Assembly (NCBI GenBank): GCA_034003245.1
Contig: JAVEYY010000019.1
Span: 16,317-80,316, forward strand
Direction of reading: 5' to 3'
DNA: 64,000 bases
DNA from: Perlabentimonas sp034003245
Lineage (GTDB): Bacteria; Bacteroidota; Bacteroidia; Bacteroidales; Tenuifilaceae
How positions within the stretch are numbered: the first letter of the stretch is position 1; each line of letters starts with the position of its first letter. Below the pieces are notes generated by a model, which did not search any database, was not told the origin of the DNA, and saw only the letters and a program-made list of their open reading frames with translations. This document shows positions 15,288 through 24,987 of this stretch, piece by piece. Made by a program: the position numbers and the translations under genes.

Positions 15288-16568
15288 ATGAATAACAAAT
15301 ACTCCGCTGAATACGCCATGCTGCTCAACGAGCAGGATGAACTAAGATCTTTCCGCTCAAAATTCGATCTGCAGGACAAAAACTTAATATACCTCGATGG
15401 AAACTCCCTTGGGGTTCTCCCAAAACCCACCAAAACACATACTGAGAAAGTTGTAGAAAAGGAATGGGGTTCAGGGCTTATCCGAAGCTGGAACGAGGGC
15501 TGGTACACTCGTCCTCGCACCATAGGCGCTAAGCTTGCCAAGATTATTGGGGCTAAACCCGAGGAGGTAATCCTAACCGACTCCACGTCGGTTAACCTCT
15601 TTAAGCTGGCGTTCGCTGCGCTAAAGCATCAAACAAACCGTAACGAAATTGTAAGCGATAACCTTAACTTCCCCTCCGATCTTTATATCCTGCAGGGATT
15701 AATCGATATTTTTGGTAATCGGCATAAGCTCAATCTGGCCAATTCCACCGATGGCCTCACTGTTTCAATGGAAGAGTTGGATAAGTTGATAAACGAAAAA
15801 ACTGCGCTTTTAACCCTTTCGCATGTGGTGTTCAAAAGTGCATTTATGTATAACATGAGCGATGTAAACAACTTAGCCCATAGTAAAGGATCGATGGTAT
15901 TATGGGATTTGAGCCATGCAGTGGGAGCTGTTCCTGTAAACCTAAACGAGAGTAACGCCGATATGGCCATTGGGTGCACCTACAAGTACCTAAACGGAGG
16001 TCCTGGTGCACCCGCTTTCCTTTATGTTCGTAAGGATCTACAGGAGAAACTCCAATCGCCTATCTGGGGATGGTTTGGGCAGAATAAACCATTCGATTTC
16101 AGCCTCGACTACCAACCAGCAAATGGCATTGATCGGTTTTTGGCCGGCACTCCCCCCCTACTATCGCTCTCCACCATAGATCCATCGCTCGACATTATAC
16201 TAGAGGCCCGAATGGATAGAATTAGAACGAAAAGTATTCACCAAACCGAATATCTGCTTTCGTTATTCAACGAGTTTCTTTTACCGCTTGGGTTCGAAGT
16301 TGGCTCTCCCATTAACCCCGAGCAAAGGGGTTCACATATCTCCATTAAACATCCCGAGGCTTACCGAATTTGCAAAGCGTTAATCGATCCAAATATTGGT
16401 AGTAAGGTGGTTATTCCCGATTTTAGAGAACCCGATAACATCAGACTAGGTATTGCCCCTCTTTACAACACGTATACCGATATCTATGAAGCACTCACAC
16501 AAATCCAGCTTATTGTTAAGGGAAACAAGTATTTAGAATACAATCCCCAACGCGCAAGCGTTACATAG
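15288..16568 (+). CDS. kynU: Kynureninase
   Basis: 426 residues, the usual length. It is a PLP-dependent fold-type I enzyme that cleaves kynurenine or 3-hydroxykynurenine to (3-hydroxy)anthranilate and alanine in the cytoplasm. Visible motifs: YLDGNSLGVLPK near residue 34, LIRSWNEGWY, SDNLNFPSDLY, WDLSHAVGAVP (PLP-binding Asp), and CTYKYLNGGPG whose Lys forms the Schiff base. The C-terminus has VVIPDFREPDNIRLGIAPLY. No tryptophan dioxygenase, kynurenine formamidase or monooxygenase is nearby, so the rest of the pathway must lie elsewhere. Confidence 0.95.
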   Translation: MNNKYSAEYAMLLNEQDELRSFRSKFDLQDKNLIYLDGNSLGVLPKPTKTHTEKVVEKEWGSGLIRSWNEGWYTRPRTIGAKLAKIIGAKPEEVILTDSTSVNLFKLAFAALKHQTNRNEIVSDNLNFPSDLYILQGLIDIFGNRHKLNLANSTDGLTVSMEELDKLINEKTALLTLSHVVFKSAFMYNMSDVNNLAHSKGSMVLWDLSHAVGAVPVNLNESNADMAIGCTYKYLNGGPGAPAFLYVRKDLQEKLQSPIWGWFGQNKPFDFSLDYQPANGIDRFLAGTPPLLSLSTIDPSLDIILEARMDRIRTKSIHQTEYLLSLFNEFLLPLGFEVGSPINPEQRGSHISIKHPEAYRICKALIDPNIGSKVVIPDFREPDNIRLGIAPLYNTYTDIYEALTQIQLIVKGNKYLEYNPQRASVT

Positions 16569-16661
16569 TTGAACAAATTTAAACCCTTTGAAAAAAAAGT
16601 TGTTAACTTAGTATGAATATTTTCTTGAACATTCTACTTATCCATAAAATATAAATCAACT

Positions 16662-18332
16662 ATGAAAACGGACATTGACATTGCCCATGAGGCCACAATG
16701 AAACCCATTACGGAGATTGCCGACCAACTCGGGATTCCCCACGACGATCTAGTCCCCTACGGGAAATACAAAGCAAAGCTGCCCCTGAAGCTTATTGATC
16801 ACAAAAACCTAAACAACAACAACCTAGTTCTTGTATCAGCCATCTCCCCCACCCCGGCTGGTGAAGGGAAAACAACGGTGTCCATTGGTTTATCACAAGC
16901 ACTAAATAGGATCGGAAAAAAGACAACTGTTGTGCTTCGTGAGCCATCGCTTGGACCAGTTTTTGGTATAAAGGGTGGTGCAACGGGTGGAGGGTACTCG
17001 CAGGTTTTACCCATGGAGGACATTAACATGCACTTCACTGGCGATTTTTCCGCCATAGAAAAAGCGCACAACCTGCTAGCCGCCATTATTGACAACAACA
17101 TCCAGAGTAAATCGCGCTCATTAAATATCGACCCCCGCACAGTGCACTGGAAACGGGTAATGGATATGAACGACCGATCCTTGCGCCATGTTATCGTAGG
17201 CCTTGGTGGAACAAGCTCGGGGATACCCCGCGAAACAGGTTTCGACATAACCGCTGCTTCCGAAGTAATGGCAATCCTTTGCCTAGCCGAGAACCTAGAG
17301 GATCTTAAGAAAAGATTGGGAAATATTTTTGTTGGATTTACATTCGACAAAAAACCCATTTATGCTTGCGATCTAAAGGCCGAAGGTGCTATGGCAGCGC
17401 TTCTCAAAGATGCGATTCTACCCAATCTGGTGCAAACCATTGAAAACACCCCCGCAATAATTCACGGAGGACCATTTGCCAATATTGCTCAGGGAACAAA
17501 TACTGTAGTTGCCACAAAAATGGGATTATCGTTGAGCGAATTTGTGGTTACTGAGGCTGGCTTTGGTTTCGATTTGGGTGCCGAAAAATTTATCGACATA
17601 AAGTGCGAGTCCTCTGGATTATCGCCTAACGCCGTGGTGCTGGTGGCAACCATTCGTGCACTTAAGTACCATGGTGGCGTTCCGGTTAAGGAAGTTGCGC
17701 AGCCAAATCTTGAAGCGCTGAAGAAGGGTATAGCCAATATGCAGAAGCATATCGAGAATATGGGTCTTTTCGGCATCTGTCCAATTGTAGCCATTAACAA
17801 GTTTACCACCGACACCGACGAGGAGATTGAGTTTGTGAAGAAAACTGCAGAGGACATGAATGTACCCGTATCGGTTGTGGATGTTTGGGGCAAGGGTGGT
17901 GAAGGCGCTATTGATTTGGCCCAGAAGGTTGCCAAAATCGCACCCCAATGCGGTTGTCGCCATAAAGCCCTTTACGACTGGGATTGGACACCCGAGCAGA
18001 AAATCGAAACCATCGCCAAAAAGATCTACGGCGCCGAGGCTGTAGATTTTACTCAGCAAGCCAAGGATGATCTTAAAAAAGTGTACAGTCTAGGGCTCGA
18101 CAAGGTGGCTGTTTGTATGGCAAAAACCCAGAAATCGCTATCGGACAACCCCGATCTGCTGGGTAGACCCAAAGATTTTGTGGTTACCGTAAGGCAGATT
18201 GAAGTGGCTGCTGGCGCAGGGTTTATTGTACCCATTACAGGACAAATAATGCGAATGCCGGGTTTACCCGCCGAACCTGCATCGGAAAGAATTGATGTTG
18301 ATAATGACGGAAATATAACAGGTCTGTTCTAA
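16662..18332 (+). CDS. fhs: Formate--tetrahydrofolate ligase
   Basis: 556 residues, full length. Catalyses ATP-dependent formation of 10-formyl-THF from formate and THF, feeding one-carbon metabolism. Visible: SAISPTPAGEGKTTVSIGL (P-loop), the EPSLGPVFGIKGGATGGGYS region, and a C-terminal IMRMPGLPAEPASERIDVD. Preceded by 93 bases after kynU and followed by a strong terminator, so it is probably an independent unit or the end of the SGNH-kynU transcript. Confidence 0.97.
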   Translation: MKTDIDIAHEATMKPITEIADQLGIPHDDLVPYGKYKAKLPLKLIDHKNLNNNNLVLVSAISPTPAGEGKTTVSIGLSQALNRIGKKTTVVLREPSLGPVFGIKGGATGGGYSQVLPMEDINMHFTGDFSAIEKAHNLLAAIIDNNIQSKSRSLNIDPRTVHWKRVMDMNDRSLRHVIVGLGGTSSGIPRETGFDITAASEVMAILCLAENLEDLKKRLGNIFVGFTFDKKPIYACDLKAEGAMAALLKDAILPNLVQTIENTPAIIHGGPFANIAQGTNTVVATKMGLSLSEFVVTEAGFGFDLGAEKFIDIKCESSGLSPNAVVLVATIRALKYHGGVPVKEVAQPNLEALKKGIANMQKHIENMGLFGICPIVAINKFTTDTDEEIEFVKKTAEDMNVPVSVVDVWGKGGEGAIDLAQKVAKIAPQCGCRHKALYDWDWTPEQKIETIAKKIYGAEAVDFTQQAKDDLKKVYSLGLDKVAVCMAKTQKSLSDNPDLLGRPKDFVVTVRQIEVAAGAGFIVPITGQIMRMPGLPAEPASERIDVDNDGNITGLF

Positions 18333-18351
18333 ACAGCTAAAGCAATTAATT

Positions 18352-18379
18352 AAATGGCGTGTACCCCACGCCATTTTTT
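18352..18379 (+). terminator. Terminator of fhs
   Basis: AAATGGCGTG (18352-18361), loop TACCC, CACGCCATTT (18367-18376), then a T-run. The arms are perfectly complementary. Confidence 0.9.
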
Positions 18380-18477
18380 ATTTCATTATTTTCCACTCAT
18401 GTCGATTATATCCTTTCGCGTCTAAAAAGTGGTTCGATGTTTGATTAAAAAAGATTTTTTTTGCGTTTTATTCTGGA

Positions 18478-18485
18478 TAACTTTG
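18478..18485 (+). promoter_or_regulatory. -7 box TAACTTTG
   Basis: Fits TAnnTTTG and lies 23 bases before the chosen start of the beta-barrel gene, which also supports that start over the TTG at 18461. Confidence 0.45.
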
Positions 18486-18508
18486 CACAACTAACCGATT
18501 ATATCAAG

Positions 18509-19183
18509 ATGAAAACTACCCTAAGAAAATCGCTCTACCTTATCGCATTTCTGCTGCTTGGATTCTCCTCTACATTCGCCCAGCGGCTTGCCTTTGGAGT
18601 ATTTGGGGAACCCCAAATATCGTGGTTATCGTCCGATACCAAGGCATTCACATCAAACGGAATAGTTCTGGGCTTTAACGCTGGATTTGCCGTGGAGCGG
18701 TACTTTGCCGAAAGGTATGCTGTAACATCAGGGATATCTATATCGAATGCTGGTGGGGTTCTATACTATAACAACGCTGGCGATACCATCAGCACACTGG
18801 ATGGGCTGTACACCATTAGGCAGAACACCAGCGTTAAGCTAAAGGGGCAATACATCACCGTTCCCATTGGGCTTAAGTTTAAAACCAACGAGATTGGCTA
18901 CACCACGCTGTATGCCGATCTTGGCCTTAGAGCCAACATCAACATTAAAGGCTATACCTGGATAAAGGATCAAGATGTTGATCGGGAAGTACTCAATAGC
19001 GACCATCTCCACTTTGGTTATTTTTCGTACTACTTTGGGGTAGGAATCCAGTACTCCCTTGGTGGCCCTTCGGCACTGCAAGCCGGGCTAACCTTCTCCA
19101 ACGGTCTAACCCATCCGTTTAAGGGCAGCTATTCGGGAATCAATGTTGGCAATGTGGGTTTAAAACTTGGTCTAGTGTTCTAA
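18509..19183 (+). CDS. Outer-membrane beta-barrel protein (PorT/OMP_b-brl type)
   Basis: 224 residues from ATG 18509 (MKTTLRKSLYLIAFLLLGFS, cleavage after FAQ). The mature part alternates short polar turns and amphipathic strands: LAFGVFGEPQISWL, GFNAGFAVERYFAERYAVTSG, ITVPIGLKFK, FGYFSYYFGVGIQYSLGG. It ends GNVGLKLGLVF, with a terminal Phe. This is the pattern of eight-to-ten-stranded Bacteroidota outer-membrane proteins. Cargo or role unknown. Only 16 bases separate it from the next gene, which suggests co-transcription. Confidence 0.8.
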   Translation: MKTTLRKSLYLIAFLLLGFSSTFAQRLAFGVFGEPQISWLSSDTKAFTSNGIVLGFNAGFAVERYFAERYAVTSGISISNAGGVLYYNNAGDTISTLDGLYTIRQNTSVKLKGQYITVPIGLKFKTNEIGYTTLYADLGLRANINIKGYTWIKDQDVDREVLNSDHLHFGYFSYYFGVGIQYSLGGPSALQAGLTFSNGLTHPFKGSYSGINVGNVGLKLGLVF

Positions 19184-19199
19184 ATCATCAACATCTACT

Positions 19200-19763
19200 A
19201 TGTCGGAATTTACTAAGCAAAAAACTGAATTATCTCTCAAAGCAAAAAAAGGGATAGATTTTATCGTATCAGCCAGCCTAGTGTGGCTCCTTATAACGTT
19301 CATCTGGACCTTATCACTATCGGCCTACGACAAGAGCGTTCTAACATTTATTGTGGGCAGCTTAATGCTGCCAATGGCGCTACTGCTCTCCAAACTCTTC
19401 AAAACACAGTGGAAAATTAAAAACAACCCGCTGCAACCCCTAGGGCTATGGCTTAACTTTGCTCAGCTATTCTACTTCCCTTTCCTTGTTTTTATCCTTA
19501 TAAAAAGTCCCGAGTACTTTGTGATGACGTACGCCATTATTACTGGTGCGCATCTTTTTCCCTATGGATGGTTATATAATAACCTTGCGTATTCGGTTTT
19601 GGCTGGTGTAATATCAATTGGCACATTTATGCTTGCATTATTTATTGATGCTGACAAGATTTTTGTTGTGCCCCTGTTTACGGCTCTAATGCTATTGATC
19701 CTAGCAATAGCAATACTATTATCGCTAAAAAAGATCAAAAGCAATCAGCATAATTTAAAGTAA
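19200..19763 (+). CDS. Multi-pass membrane protein, family not assigned
   Basis: 187 residues with about six hydrophobic helices, starting near residue 22 (IDFIVSASLVWLLITFIWTL). Paired polar loops include KLFKTQWKIKNNPLQPLGLW and SPEYFVMTYAIITGAHLFPYGWLY. The central motif LWLNFAQLFYFPFLVFIL resembles small DUF7010-like membrane proteins, but I am not sure. No catalytic motif is visible. It lies between the beta-barrel gene and nadE on the same strand, with 16- and 50-base gaps. Confidence 0.6.
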   Translation: MSEFTKQKTELSLKAKKGIDFIVSASLVWLLITFIWTLSLSAYDKSVLTFIVGSLMLPMALLLSKLFKTQWKIKNNPLQPLGLWLNFAQLFYFPFLVFILIKSPEYFVMTYAIITGAHLFPYGWLYNNLAYSVLAGVISIGTFMLALFIDADKIFVVPLFTALMLLILAIAILLSLKKIKSNQHNLK

Positions 19764-19813
19764 GGGTTTGTTTATCAATATGTTTTCCGCTTAATCTTTC
19801 ATTCACAAGCACA

Positions 19814-21466
19814 ATGAGAATTGCCGTAGCTCAACTCAACTATATAGTTAACGATTTCGATATCAATAAGAAAAAAATTATTGACGCCATTCGTAATGCC
19901 AAAAAGCAGGGTGCCGATATCGTAGTCTTTTCAGAACTGTCGATTTGCGGATATGCTCCGCAGGATTTGCTTACACGACCCGATTTTGTTAACAAATGCC
20001 TTTTAGCTATTGATGAGATTGCACCCGAGTGCAATGGCATTGCAGCAGTTGTTGGTGGCCCAAGTTTCAATAGTAATCCCAATGGAAAATCGCTTTACAA
20101 CTCGGCGTTCTTTTTAAACAATGGAAAGGTTCAGAGCGTTCATCACAAAGCGCTACTGCCCACCTACGATATTTTTGACGAGTATCGCTACTTTGAGCCC
20201 AACAACCACTTTGAGGTTGCTACACTAAACGGCAAACGACTGGCAATAACGGTTTGCGAAGATCTTTGGGACGATCAGCCGCCCTCGTCGGGGATTGGTC
20301 GCAGTCGGCTTTACTCAAAATCGCCCATGCAGGAGCTGGCCAAGCAAAAACCCGAAGTAATAATAAACATTGCCGCATCGCCCTTTGCCTGCGGCAACTA
20401 TAAGCGTCGGATGGCAGTTTTCCAAGGCAATGTCAAACGATTTGGACTACCACTGATTTCAGTAAACCAAATGGGGGCCAACACCGATCTTATTTTTGAT
20501 GGCCGATCCATGTGCCTTAATGCTAGCGGAGAGCTATCATCGAAGCTAAAGTCATTTGAGGAAGATCTTCAAATTGTTGAACTGAATGACCTTATCTCTA
20601 ATAAAAACACCATACAACTTGAGGAAGAGAACTGCATTGCCCTAATTCACGATGCGCTAATACTTGGATTAAAAGATTACTTTGGCAAGATGGGATTCAA
20701 TAAAGCGACCCTTGGCCTTTCGGGGGGAATCGACTCGGCAGTTACTCTTGTGTTAGCCCAAAGGGCTTTGGGAAGCGATAATATTAGGGTTCTTCTGCTA
20801 CCCTCGCAGTACTCGTCGCAGCACTCCATCGACGATGCGGTTGCACTGGCAAATAACCTCAATATTCAGTACGATATTGTTAGCATTGCCGATGCTTTTA
20901 ATACAACCCGCAAAGGCTTGAGTGATATTTTCGAAAACCAGCCCGAAAACCTTACCGAGGAGAATATTCAAGCTCGATTACGAGGCGTAATGCTAATGGC
21001 GCTTTCCAACAAATTTGGCCATTTACTGCTAAATACTTCGAATAAAAGCGAGGCTGCAGTTGGTTACGGAACCCTCTATGGCGATATGTGTGGTGCCCTA
21101 TCGGTACTTGGGGATGTATACAAAACCCAAGTATTTGAGTTGGCCCACTACATAAATAGGGAAAAGGAAATTATCCCGCTTAATACAATTGTGAAACCCC
21201 CTTCCGCAGAGCTTAGGCCAAACCAAAAAGACTCCGACTCACTACCCGAATACGATGTACTTGACCAAATTCTTTTCCAGTACATCGAGGAAAATAGATC
21301 TATGCAGGAGATTACTGCATTGGGTTTCGATTCGGAATTGGTGATAAAAATCATCAGAATGGTCGATACTAATGAGTACAAACGCTTCCAAACAGCACCA
21401 ATACTGCGGGTTTCGTCTAAAGCCTTTGGCTTTGGTAGGCGTATGCCGCTGGTGGCCAAGTACTAA
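19814..21466 (+). CDS. nadE: Glutamine-dependent NAD+ synthetase
   Basis: 550 residues. Converts deamido-NAD to NAD using ammonia from glutamine and ATP. Residues 1-~260 are a nitrilase/amidase domain with Glu in VVFSELSICGYAP, Lys in HHKALLPTYD and Cys in ITVCEDLWDD. Residues ~280-550 are the synthetase domain with the PP-loop LGLSGGIDSAVTL, NTSNKSEAAVGYGTLYGDMCG, and AELRPNQKDSDSLPEYDVLD. All catalytic elements are present. Confidence 0.97.
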   Translation: MRIAVAQLNYIVNDFDINKKKIIDAIRNAKKQGADIVVFSELSICGYAPQDLLTRPDFVNKCLLAIDEIAPECNGIAAVVGGPSFNSNPNGKSLYNSAFFLNNGKVQSVHHKALLPTYDIFDEYRYFEPNNHFEVATLNGKRLAITVCEDLWDDQPPSSGIGRSRLYSKSPMQELAKQKPEVIINIAASPFACGNYKRRMAVFQGNVKRFGLPLISVNQMGANTDLIFDGRSMCLNASGELSSKLKSFEEDLQIVELNDLISNKNTIQLEEENCIALIHDALILGLKDYFGKMGFNKATLGLSGGIDSAVTLVLAQRALGSDNIRVLLLPSQYSSQHSIDDAVALANNLNIQYDIVSIADAFNTTRKGLSDIFENQPENLTEENIQARLRGVMLMALSNKFGHLLLNTSNKSEAAVGYGTLYGDMCGALSVLGDVYKTQVFELAHYINREKEIIPLNTIVKPPSAELRPNQKDSDSLPEYDVLDQILFQYIEENRSMQEITALGFDSELVIKIIRMVDTNEYKRFQTAPILRVSSKAFGFGRRMPLVAKY

Positions 21467-21507
21467 ATTCTTTGTAACTTCTTTTTTCTGCTGTAAAACA
21501 TTTTTAG

Positions 21508-21515
21508 TATATTTG
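21508..21515 (+). promoter_or_regulatory. -7 box TATATTTG
   Basis: Fits TAnnTTTG upstream of the Crp/Fnr gene, implying a 5' leader of ~105 nt that could carry regulation. Confidence 0.4.
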
Positions 21516-21628
21516 CATCAGTTTTGCTATACAATCATTATCATTTTTGCCTCTTTAACAGAGGAATTGTAAGTAAAAATAGCGGCAATCGCAATTAACT
21601 ATAAGCAGAATCCAAAAAAAAAGAAGCC

Positions 21629-22330
21629 ATGGCACATCCTACAATCGATATTCAAAGTGCATTCGAAGGAGTATGTTCTCTATTTTATAACCTTAAGGCC
21701 CGCGAAAAGGAACAGCTATTCCGAGGATTCTCATGCTCTTTCTACCGAAAAGGGGAGATCATTTACCGCGATGGGGATGCGCCTAAAGGGCTGGTTTGTC
21801 TGATAAAAGGGAAAGTAAAGGTGTTTAAGGAGGGCGTGGGCGGCCGCGACCAAATAGTGCGAATGGCAAAACCCATCGGGTTTATTGGCTACAGGGCGCT
21901 CCTTGCCGACGATAACCACATTGCCTCAGCCGAAGCGCTTGAAGATTGCGTAATTGCAACTATCGACAAGAGCTGCTTCATTAAAATCCTTCAATCTAAT
22001 GCACTGCTCACCTATCACATTCTTAAATCGGTTGCTACTGAGCTGGGCTTATCGAATAGCCGTACAGTAACCCTTACCCAAAAGCATATTCGCGGACGAT
22101 TGGCTGAATCGCTTGTATTCCTTAGAGATACTTACGGTCTCGAAGATGACAACCAAACCATTAAGGTTTACCTGTCGCGCGAGGATTTGGCAAACCTCTC
22201 AAACATGACCACCTCCAATGCCATCCGAACCCTTTCGGCCTTTTCGGACGAAAAAATCCTTGAACTCGATGGCCGACGGATTAAAATCATTGACCCCTAC
22301 AAGTTGGAACGAATTAGCGATTTAGGCTAG
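21629..22330 (+). CDS. Crp/Fnr-family transcription regulator
   Basis: 233 residues. Residues ~10-140 are a cyclic-nucleotide-binding-type beta roll (SCSFYRKGEIIYRDGDAPKG, IKGKVKVFKEG); ~160-230 are a winged helix with LSREDLANLSNMTTSNAIRT as the recognition region. The phosphate-binding cassette, normally GE..L...R.A, reads GFIGYRALLADDNHIAS: the Glu is lost and the Arg position is His. There is no cysteine cluster for an Fe-S sensor at the N-terminus. So neither cAMP nor oxygen sensing is indicated by the canonical residues. Its effector is unknown. Confidence 0.88.
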   Translation: MAHPTIDIQSAFEGVCSLFYNLKAREKEQLFRGFSCSFYRKGEIIYRDGDAPKGLVCLIKGKVKVFKEGVGGRDQIVRMAKPIGFIGYRALLADDNHIASAEALEDCVIATIDKSCFIKILQSNALLTYHILKSVATELGLSNSRTVTLTQKHIRGRLAESLVFLRDTYGLEDDNQTIKVYLSREDLANLSNMTTSNAIRTLSAFSDEKILELDGRRIKIIDPYKLERISDLG

Positions 22331-22389
22331 ATAATAATTCGGTAAGACCTTAGATTTTGGGTATCAGCATGCGAGTTGCAGATTGAATG

Positions 22390-22431
22390 ACCTGCCTACT
22401 CTACCTGTCGGTAGACAGGCGGCAGGCAGGT
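22390..22431. repeat. Small inverted repeat in the crp/murF gap
   Basis: ACCTGCCT (22390-22397) pairs with AGGCAGGT (22424-22431), with an inner CCTGTCGGTAGACAGG palindrome. The flanks GATTGAATGA and TTGAATGATT are similar to each other, as after insertion of a small palindromic element. It may serve as a terminator for the two converging genes. Confidence 0.5.
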
Positions 22432-22478
22432 TGAATGATTGGGTGATTGGTTTGATTTGGCAATGCAATTGGGTTGGA

Positions 22479-24947
22479 TTACTCCTGAAGATATATCCTC
22501 TTAACCCTGCGCGAAACTGAAGTAAGAACTTCGTAAGGAATAGTTTGTAGTCTACTGGCGAGCTCGGTAATGGATGGTTTTTCTCCAAAAATGGTCACCT
22601 CATCGCCCTCATTGGTATTTGGAATGTCAGTAATATCAATGGAACAAGTGTCCATACTTACATTCCCAATTATTGGTGCTAAAGCACCATTGACTAGTAC
22701 ATGTCCTACCCCACTACTTAATCGTCGATTCAAACCATCGGCATAACCAATGGGAATGGTTGCTATTACCGAGTCTCGAGTTATTATTCCCTTTCGATTA
22801 TACCCAACGGTTTCGCCTGCTTTAAGGTTTTTAATCTGAGCAATGTAAGTTTTAAGCGAGTTAACAACCTGCAAATTCAGGCCATGTATGGCGCTTACTC
22901 CATACAGGCCAATTCCCAGTCGTACCATATCGAACTGAGCATAGCCAAACCTCTCTATACCAGCAGAGTTAAGAATATGCTTAATTGGTTGATAACCAAT
23001 TTTAGTGCTAACATAGTGGGCAATACGCTCAAAACATTGAATTTGAGTTTTAGTAAACTCATCGAGGCTAACCTCATCGGTGGCTGCAAGATGCGAAAAA
23101 ATGCTCTGCACCCTAATACTTGCATGAGCAATAATAGTTTCGACAAGCTCATCGATTTCGGATTCCATAAAACCAAGCCGATGCATGCCTGTATCAACTT
23201 TAATGTGAATAGGAAATCCCATAACCCCTTGCTTACTTGTGGCTGCAATAATTCCCTGCAAGCTGCTGAAGTTGTAGATCTCGGGTTCGAGATTGTACTC
23301 AATCATTATGTCATAGCTCTCGAACGTTGGATTAAGCACAATAATGGGCAAAGTAATCCCAGCCTCGCGCAGTGCAACTCCCTCGTCGGCAAATGCTACT
23401 CCCAGGTAATCGACCCGGTGAAACTGTAGAAGATTGGCAATCTCGTGCGAACCACTTCCGTAGGAAAAAGCTTTAACCATTGCCATTACCTTTACATTGG
23501 GTTTTAGCAAACTCCTAAAGTAGTTTAGGTTATCGACTAGGGCGTTAAGGTTAATCTCAAGAATAGTTCGATGACTTTTCTGCTCAAGCAGTGCCGAAAT
23601 TCGCTCAAATCGAAACTTACGGCTTCCCTTGATCAGAATCGCCGAATTCACAAACTCGCCCCTTGAATATCGATGTATAAACTCATCGGTTGAAGGGAAA
23701 AACTGGCTGGAGGCAGGGAAAATATGACCAAACTCAAATATTTCTGATCCTATACCAATTATTTTATGAACTCCTTTAATTCTTACCAGACTAGCCACTT
23801 CGGCATATAACTTATCTGCAGTTTGTCCACTCTGCAGGATATCAGAAAGAATAAGTATTTTTTTTGAATGCTGGCGTTGCTGCATCAGAAAATCGAGAGC
23901 AATGGCCAACGAGCCAAGATCGGAATTGTAACTATCGTTAATAATTGTGCACCCATTCACCCCCTCCTTCTGCTCCAACCGCATGGCAACTGGCTGCAGG
24001 TTTTGCATTCGTTGCTGAATTTGGTCCGAGGTATATCCAAACTGCAGCATTGTGCATATGCAATGCATGGCATTCTCCACAGAGGCTTCATCGGTAAAGG
24101 GAATGGTTACCTCAAAGACTTCATTACTATACAAAATAGTAAGTAAGGATTTACCTTTCGACAAGGCTATTTCCTTTAACACAACATCTGAACCGCTAAT
24201 TTTGCTCCAAGTAAAAAGTTTTACATTACTATTTTGGAGTTGCTGATTGATTACGGTATTGACTATTTCATGATCCTTACAGTAGATCAACGTTTCGACA
24301 TTCTCGAAAAGTTTTAATTTCTCCTCCGCTTTGCTCTGCAAATCACTAAAATTCTCCTGGTGTGCAGAACCAATATTTGTAAACACTCCAATTGTTGGGG
24401 CAATTATGGGCTTAAGATTCTGCATCTCGCCCATCTGCGAAATACCGGCCTCAAAAATCCCAAGAGTAGACCTTTCGTCCATCTGCAGAACCGACAGGGG
24501 AACTCCAAGCTGAGAGTTGTAACTTTTAGGACTTCGGGTAATCCGAAAATCGACATCGAGCAGCTGTGCTAGCCACTCCTTTACAATTGTTTTGCCGTTA
24601 CTACCCGTAATCCCAATTACCTTATAGGTAAACTGGGATCGATGATAGGCTGCAAAATGCTGAAGGGCTTTTAACGTATTATCGACGTGAATAAAGTTTG
24701 AATCGGGAAACCGGGCTGGGAAATCGGCAAGATTGCTCACCACAAACGACCGAACCCCCTTTGAGTACAGCTCAGCAACAAAGTTGTGCCCATCGTGATT
24801 AACGCCGACTAGCGCAAAGAAGATAGAATTGGCATTTGCCGAAACAACTCGGCTATCGGTTATTACGAACAAAACCTCCACGTTGGAATTGCCATAGAGT
24901 TTGCCACCCATGGCACTTGTAATTGTGACGAGATTGTAGTTGAGCAT
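22479..24947 (-). CDS. Bifunctional MurF ligase / alanine racemase
   Basis: 822 residues, a Bacteroidota-typical fusion. The N-terminal ~450 residues are UDP-MurNAc-tripeptide--D-Ala-D-Ala ligase with the ATP loop VIGITGSNGKTIVKEWLAQL, GIFEAGISQMGEM and INDSYNSDLGSLAIAL. The C-terminal ~365 residues are a fold-type III PLP alanine racemase starting ILEINLNALVDNLNYFRSLL, with the PLP lysine in MAMVKAFSYGSGSHE and SNVSMDTCSID-type residues (GNVSMDTCSIDITDI) near the end. One protein therefore makes D-Ala and adds D-Ala-D-Ala to the peptidoglycan precursor. It lies 40 bases downstream of the cyclase gene and has its own -7 box in that gap. Confidence 0.95.
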   Translation of the reverse strand: MLNYNLVTITSAMGGKLYGNSNVEVLFVITDSRVVSANANSIFFALVGVNHDGHNFVAELYSKGVRSFVVSNLADFPARFPDSNFIHVDNTLKALQHFAAYHRSQFTYKVIGITGSNGKTIVKEWLAQLLDVDFRITRSPKSYNSQLGVPLSVLQMDERSTLGIFEAGISQMGEMQNLKPIIAPTIGVFTNIGSAHQENFSDLQSKAEEKLKLFENVETLIYCKDHEIVNTVINQQLQNSNVKLFTWSKISGSDVVLKEIALSKGKSLLTILYSNEVFEVTIPFTDEASVENAMHCICTMLQFGYTSDQIQQRMQNLQPVAMRLEQKEGVNGCTIINDSYNSDLGSLAIALDFLMQQRQHSKKILILSDILQSGQTADKLYAEVASLVRIKGVHKIIGIGSEIFEFGHIFPASSQFFPSTDEFIHRYSRGEFVNSAILIKGSRKFRFERISALLEQKSHRTILEINLNALVDNLNYFRSLLKPNVKVMAMVKAFSYGSGSHEIANLLQFHRVDYLGVAFADEGVALREAGITLPIIVLNPTFESYDIMIEYNLEPEIYNFSSLQGIIAATSKQGVMGFPIHIKVDTGMHRLGFMESEIDELVETIIAHASIRVQSIFSHLAATDEVSLDEFTKTQIQCFERIAHYVSTKIGYQPIKHILNSAGIERFGYAQFDMVRLGIGLYGVSAIHGLNLQVVNSLKTYIAQIKNLKAGETVGYNRKGIITRDSVIATIPIGYADGLNRRLSSGVGHVLVNGALAPIIGNVSMDTCSIDITDIPNTNEGDEVTIFGEKPSITELASRLQTIPYEVLTSVSRRVKRIYLQE

Positions 24948-24970
24948 AAAGATTTAGCTGAATGGAGGAA

Positions 24971-24978
24971 CAAATATA
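24971..24978 (-). promoter_or_regulatory. -7 box TATATTTG for murF-alr
   Basis: The complement of CAAATATA fits TAnnTTTG and lies 24 bases before the murF-alr start. Confidence 0.4.
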
Positions 24979-24987
24979 CACACAAGT

